7,207 nucleotides of DNA from Actinomycetota bacterium (GTDB taxonomy: Bacteria; Actinomycetota; Acidimicrobiia; Acidimicrobiales; BP-101): the NCBI GenBank assembly GCA_030838265.1, contig JAUTXA010000009.1, positions 1 to 7,207 on the forward strand, read 5' to 3'. The notes beneath the pieces are model-generated. The model was given only the letters and a program-made list of their open reading frames with translations, did no database searches and was not told where the DNA came from. Made by a program: the position numbers and the translations under genes. How positions within the stretch are numbered: the first letter of the stretch is position 1; every line of letters begins with the position of its first letter. This document shows positions 5,339-7,207 of the stretch, piece after piece.

Positions 5339-5518
5339 TCAGCCCGGCGGGGCGATGGTCTGGTCGTCGTCCTGGGGACGGACGTCGCCGCTCTCGTAGA
5401 ACTCGGGGCCGTCGGTGTCGGCGAGGGGACCGCGCAGGTCCTTCTCGGCCCGCTTGCGCTCCTCGTCGATGTCGTGCTGCAGGGCGTCGACCTTCTCCTG
5501 CGTTGGCTTGTCGGTCAT
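5339..5518 (-). CDS. Small acidic hypothetical protein, 59 residues
   Basis: An ATG at 5518 opens 59 codons ending in TGA. The product begins MTDKPTQEKVDALQHDIDEE, continues with a charged helix to about residue 29 (RKRAEKDLRG), and ends in a disordered acidic tail (DTDGPEFYESGD, then PQDDDQTIAPPG). Only 3 of 59 codons end in A or T, matching real genes here and arguing strongly for coding. No signal peptide, membrane segment or cysteine is present, so a soluble cytoplasmic protein is expected. The helix could form a short coiled coil. Similar small proteins with a DIDEERKRAEKDL-like helix seem to occur in other Actinomycetota, but I know of no assigned function. A purine-rich AGGGAA lies ten bases before the ATG. 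It sits 52 bp downstream of the cupredoxin-propeller gene and may share its transcript. Confidence 0.82.
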   Translation of the reverse strand: MTDKPTQEKVDALQHDIDEERKRAEKDLRGPLADTDGPEFYESGDVRPQDDDQTIAPPG

Positions 5519-5536
5519 GGTGTCGATGTTCCCTGC

Positions 5537-5570
5537 GACCGAGGGACGGCAAACGCCGTCGAGACCGGTC
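5537..5570 (-). other. Intercistronic stem-loop right after the cupredoxin-propeller stop
   Basis: The inner stem GACGGC/GCCGTC (5545-5550 with 5555-5560) closes a four-base loop. Outer arms GACCG (5541-5537 region) and CGGTC (5566-5570) can extend it across an internal loop. It starts directly after the stop codon at 5571. No T-run follows on the minus strand, so read-through into the small gene is plausible. It may act as a partial terminator or an mRNA stabiliser. Confidence 0.45.
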
Positions 5571-7079
5571 CTACGAACCCTTGACCAGACTGATCTGGCC
5601 GGTGCCGAAGTCGGCGATGTAGAGGCCGTCGGGCCCGAAGGCCAACCCCAGCGGCGACGGGCCGACGAGGAAGTCCTCGGGAGCGCCCGCCTTGCCGGTC
5701 GCGGGGTCGATGTGGACGCGGACGACCTTGTGGCCGGTCGGCACGGTGCTGAAGAAGCTGCCGAACTCGGCGGTGAACAGGTCGCCCTTCCAGAACGAGT
5801 CGTTGGGCCCCCAGTCGGAGCCGTCGGCCGACACGTGCATGCCGTAGAGGGTCTCGGGCGCCTGGGCGGGGTGGGCCGCGCAGCTGTGGGCGTCGTCGGT
5901 GGCGGGGTCGTAGTTGGGGTTCTGCACGGCGACCGGATGGCCGTCGGTGGCGTCGGCGGCCCAGAGGCAGCGGGGGAAGCCGAAGTCGGCGGCCACGAAG
6001 CCGGGCTGGCCGACGCCGGCCACCTTGAGCAGAGCGTCCTGGCCGACGTTGGGGATGTTGTCGTTGCCGTTCATCGGCACCCAGGCGTCGTCGGTGCCGG
6101 GCCGGAAGGCGACGTCGTAGAGGTTGCGTCCCCCCTGCATCACGAAGGTGATGTTCGAGCCGTCAGCAGCCACGTCGAGGTGGCGGGTGCCCTCGGGCAC
6201 GGCGATCAGGGCGCCGGTGAGGGGAGTCTCCCCAGGGGAGGACGTGCCGTCGTCGGTCGAGCTGCCGTTGGTGACGTAGAGCATGCCGTTGTGGACGCGC
6301 AGGCCGTTGGTGTTGTGGCGGCCGTTGGGGAGGAGGTCGAGGACCATGTCAGGGGTCCCGCCGGTCGTGGCCCCGGCGACGGGAGCAGGCACCGCCCAGA
6401 CCCGTCCGGCGGTGGTGTGGCCGTCGTCGAACGTGGCGGCGTGGGAGTCGGAGACGAAGAGGGTGCCGTCGCTCCCGAAGGTGAGGCCGAGGGGGCTCGA
6501 GAACCCGGTGGCGTAGACGGCGCCCGGGCCGAGGAGGCCGCCGGCGAGGATGGGCAGGCGATACACGGCACCGGGGCCGTAGCTCGTCACGTAGAGGGCG
6601 TGGTCGGGTCCCAAGGTCACCGCGGTCGGTGTGGGGACGGAGCCGGCCACGCTGACGCCGGTGAGGGTGCCGGGGTCGACCGACGGGATCGGGGCCGGGC
6701 TGGCCTGCACGTTGAGCGTCCCGGTCATGAACGAGTGCAGGGCGCAGTGGAACGTGTAGGCCGCCGGGGCCAGCTTGTCGACGCCGTCGACCGTGGCCGT
6801 CTGGCCCGACGAGATGACCGGACTGGCGAACAGGGGTTGCCCGTCGGCGCCGAGGGCGTCGGCCACGACGTTGTGGGGGGCGACATCGCTGTTGACGTGG
6901 GTGAGCGCGGTGCCCTGGGCGATGGCCACAGCGGGCGGCGCAAAGGTGAAGCCCGCGGTCACGACCGCCCCGCCTGGCGTCGCCGTCGCCTTGGTCGGAT
7001 GGGCCAGACGGGTGAGGCCCGCGGTCGTGGGTACGAGCGCCACTGCGGCGCCGACGGCGATCAGACGGCTCAGCCTCAC
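5571..7079 (-). CDS. Secreted cupredoxin (type-1 copper) and beta-propeller fusion protein
   Basis: The 502-residue product starts with a signal-like segment (MRLSRLIAVGAAVALVPTTAG, cleavage likely near 20-33). An N-terminal cupredoxin domain (about 38-125) has type-1 copper ligands in the amicyanin/plastocyanin arrangement: His69 (APHNVV), then Cys112, His115 and Met118 in FHCALHSFMTG. The rest (about 140-500) is a beta-propeller with repeated blade-like units such as LGLTFGSDGTLFVSDS, NGLRVHNGMLYVTNGSS and LGLAFGPDGLYIADFGTG. A segment WKGDLFTAEFGSFF resembles NHL/soluble quinoprotein glucose-sorbosone dehydrogenase propellers. It probably acts outside the membrane, with the copper domain accepting or relaying electrons; PQQ binding and substrate are unproven. 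The start is GTG at 7079, preceded by AAAGGTGG seven bases upstream. Two further cysteines (in FPRCLWAAD and DAHSCAAHP) could form a disulfide. Confidence 0.88.
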   Translation of the reverse strand: MRLSRLIAVGAAVALVPTTAGLTRLAHPTKATATPGGAVVTAGFTFAPPAVAIAQGTALTHVNSDVAPHNVVADALGADGQPLFASPVISSGQTATVDGVDKLAPAAYTFHCALHSFMTGTLNVQASPAPIPSVDPGTLTGVSVAGSVPTPTAVTLGPDHALYVTSYGPGAVYRLPILAGGLLGPGAVYATGFSSPLGLTFGSDGTLFVSDSHAATFDDGHTTAGRVWAVPAPVAGATTGGTPDMVLDLLPNGRHNTNGLRVHNGMLYVTNGSSTDDGTSSPGETPLTGALIAVPEGTRHLDVAADGSNITFVMQGGRNLYDVAFRPGTDDAWVPMNGNDNIPNVGQDALLKVAGVGQPGFVAADFGFPRCLWAADATDGHPVAVQNPNYDPATDDAHSCAAHPAQAPETLYGMHVSADGSDWGPNDSFWKGDLFTAEFGSFFSTVPTGHKVVRVHIDPATGKAGAPEDFLVGPSPLGLAFGPDGLYIADFGTGQISLVKGS

Positions 7080-7116
7080 GATGCGTCCACCTTTGCTCGA
7101 CCCTTTGTCCTGTTCG

Positions 7117-7146
7117 ATGCTAAGCGCCAGATTCCTGCCTTGTCGG
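7117..7146 (-). promoter_or_regulatory. Candidate promoter for the cupredoxin-propeller gene
   Basis: On the minus strand CCGACA (7146-7141) is followed after 18 bases by TAGCAT (7122-7117), which fits the TANNNT -10 pattern. The predicted start near 7110 gives a leader of about 30 bases containing AAAGGTGG before the GTG. The -35 matches at only four of six positions. The rest of 7080-7207 shows no gene; CTTTTT at 7191-7197 follows only a weak four-pair repeat. Confidence 0.4.
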
Positions 7147-7207
7147 GCGCCTCGTACGGATACAACGGCTGAGTCGCCGCCAGGGATTGGCCTTTTTCTG
7201 AGGGCGG

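Noticed and set aside
5415..7172. A 585-codon plus-strand frame opposite the cupredoxin-propeller gene
   Set aside because: Its product is Gly/Val/Arg-rich with no domain pattern. It is a typical antisense shadow of a GC-rich gene; the minus-strand reading has a signal peptide, copper ligands and propeller blades.
7173..7207. GCCA/TGGC repeat followed by CTTTTT as a plus-strand terminator
   Set aside because: The stem is only four base pairs and no plus-strand gene precedes it in the window, so the T-run alone is not enough.

Overview
This window is a GC-rich chromosomal segment whose genes show very high GC at third codon positions, G/C-rich leaders and two likely leaderless genes. It looks like a member of the Actinomycetota, and the flavour of the proteins suggests Acidimicrobiia or a relative. 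That placement is an inference; no rRNA or other phylogenetic marker is present. There are no insertion sequences, phage genes or CRISPR arrays, so this reads as ordinary core or soft-core chromosome.

Layout from left to right. (1) A minus-strand pair: a small dimeric alpha/beta-barrel (ABM-type) protein (587-883) followed by the first 182 codons of a crotonase/enoyl-CoA hydratase family gene (547 to the left edge). A plausible promoter lies at 922-950 with an inverted repeat over its -35 box. (2) A plus-strand gene for a membrane-anchored protein of unknown function (989-1993), probably leaderless. It converges on larC with one base between the stop codons. (3) A minus-strand larB-larC operon (3979 to 1995) for two of the three enzymes that make the nickel-pincer nucleotide (NPN) cofactor of lactate racemase-type enzymes. 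larC starts at a GTG that overlaps the larB stop in a GTGA, so no ATG-based call finds the right start. (4) Prephenate dehydratase pheA (4003-4953, plus), divergent from larB across only 23 bp and probably leaderless. It is followed 14 bp later by tRNA-Ser(UGA), then tRNA-Ser(GCU), then a textbook intrinsic terminator at 5238. (5) A minus-strand pair: a secreted protein with an N-terminal type-1 copper (cupredoxin) domain and a C-terminal beta-propeller (7079 to 5571), followed by a 59-residue acidic small protein (5518 to 5339). Strong stem-loops follow both of their stops. The last 128 bases hold a candidate promoter for this pair and otherwise nothing I can name.

How the genes relate: LarB and LarC act in one pathway. 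LarE (sulfur transfer) and any LarA-type apoenzyme must be encoded elsewhere. pheA and the serine tRNAs may share a transcript. The cupredoxin-propeller protein is probably an extracytoplasmic redox or binding protein. I see no clearly new multi-gene system. The points most worth a second look are the cupredoxin-propeller fusion, the small gene with its flanking hairpins, the unsplit larC with its hidden start, and the very tight divergent and convergent gene junctions.
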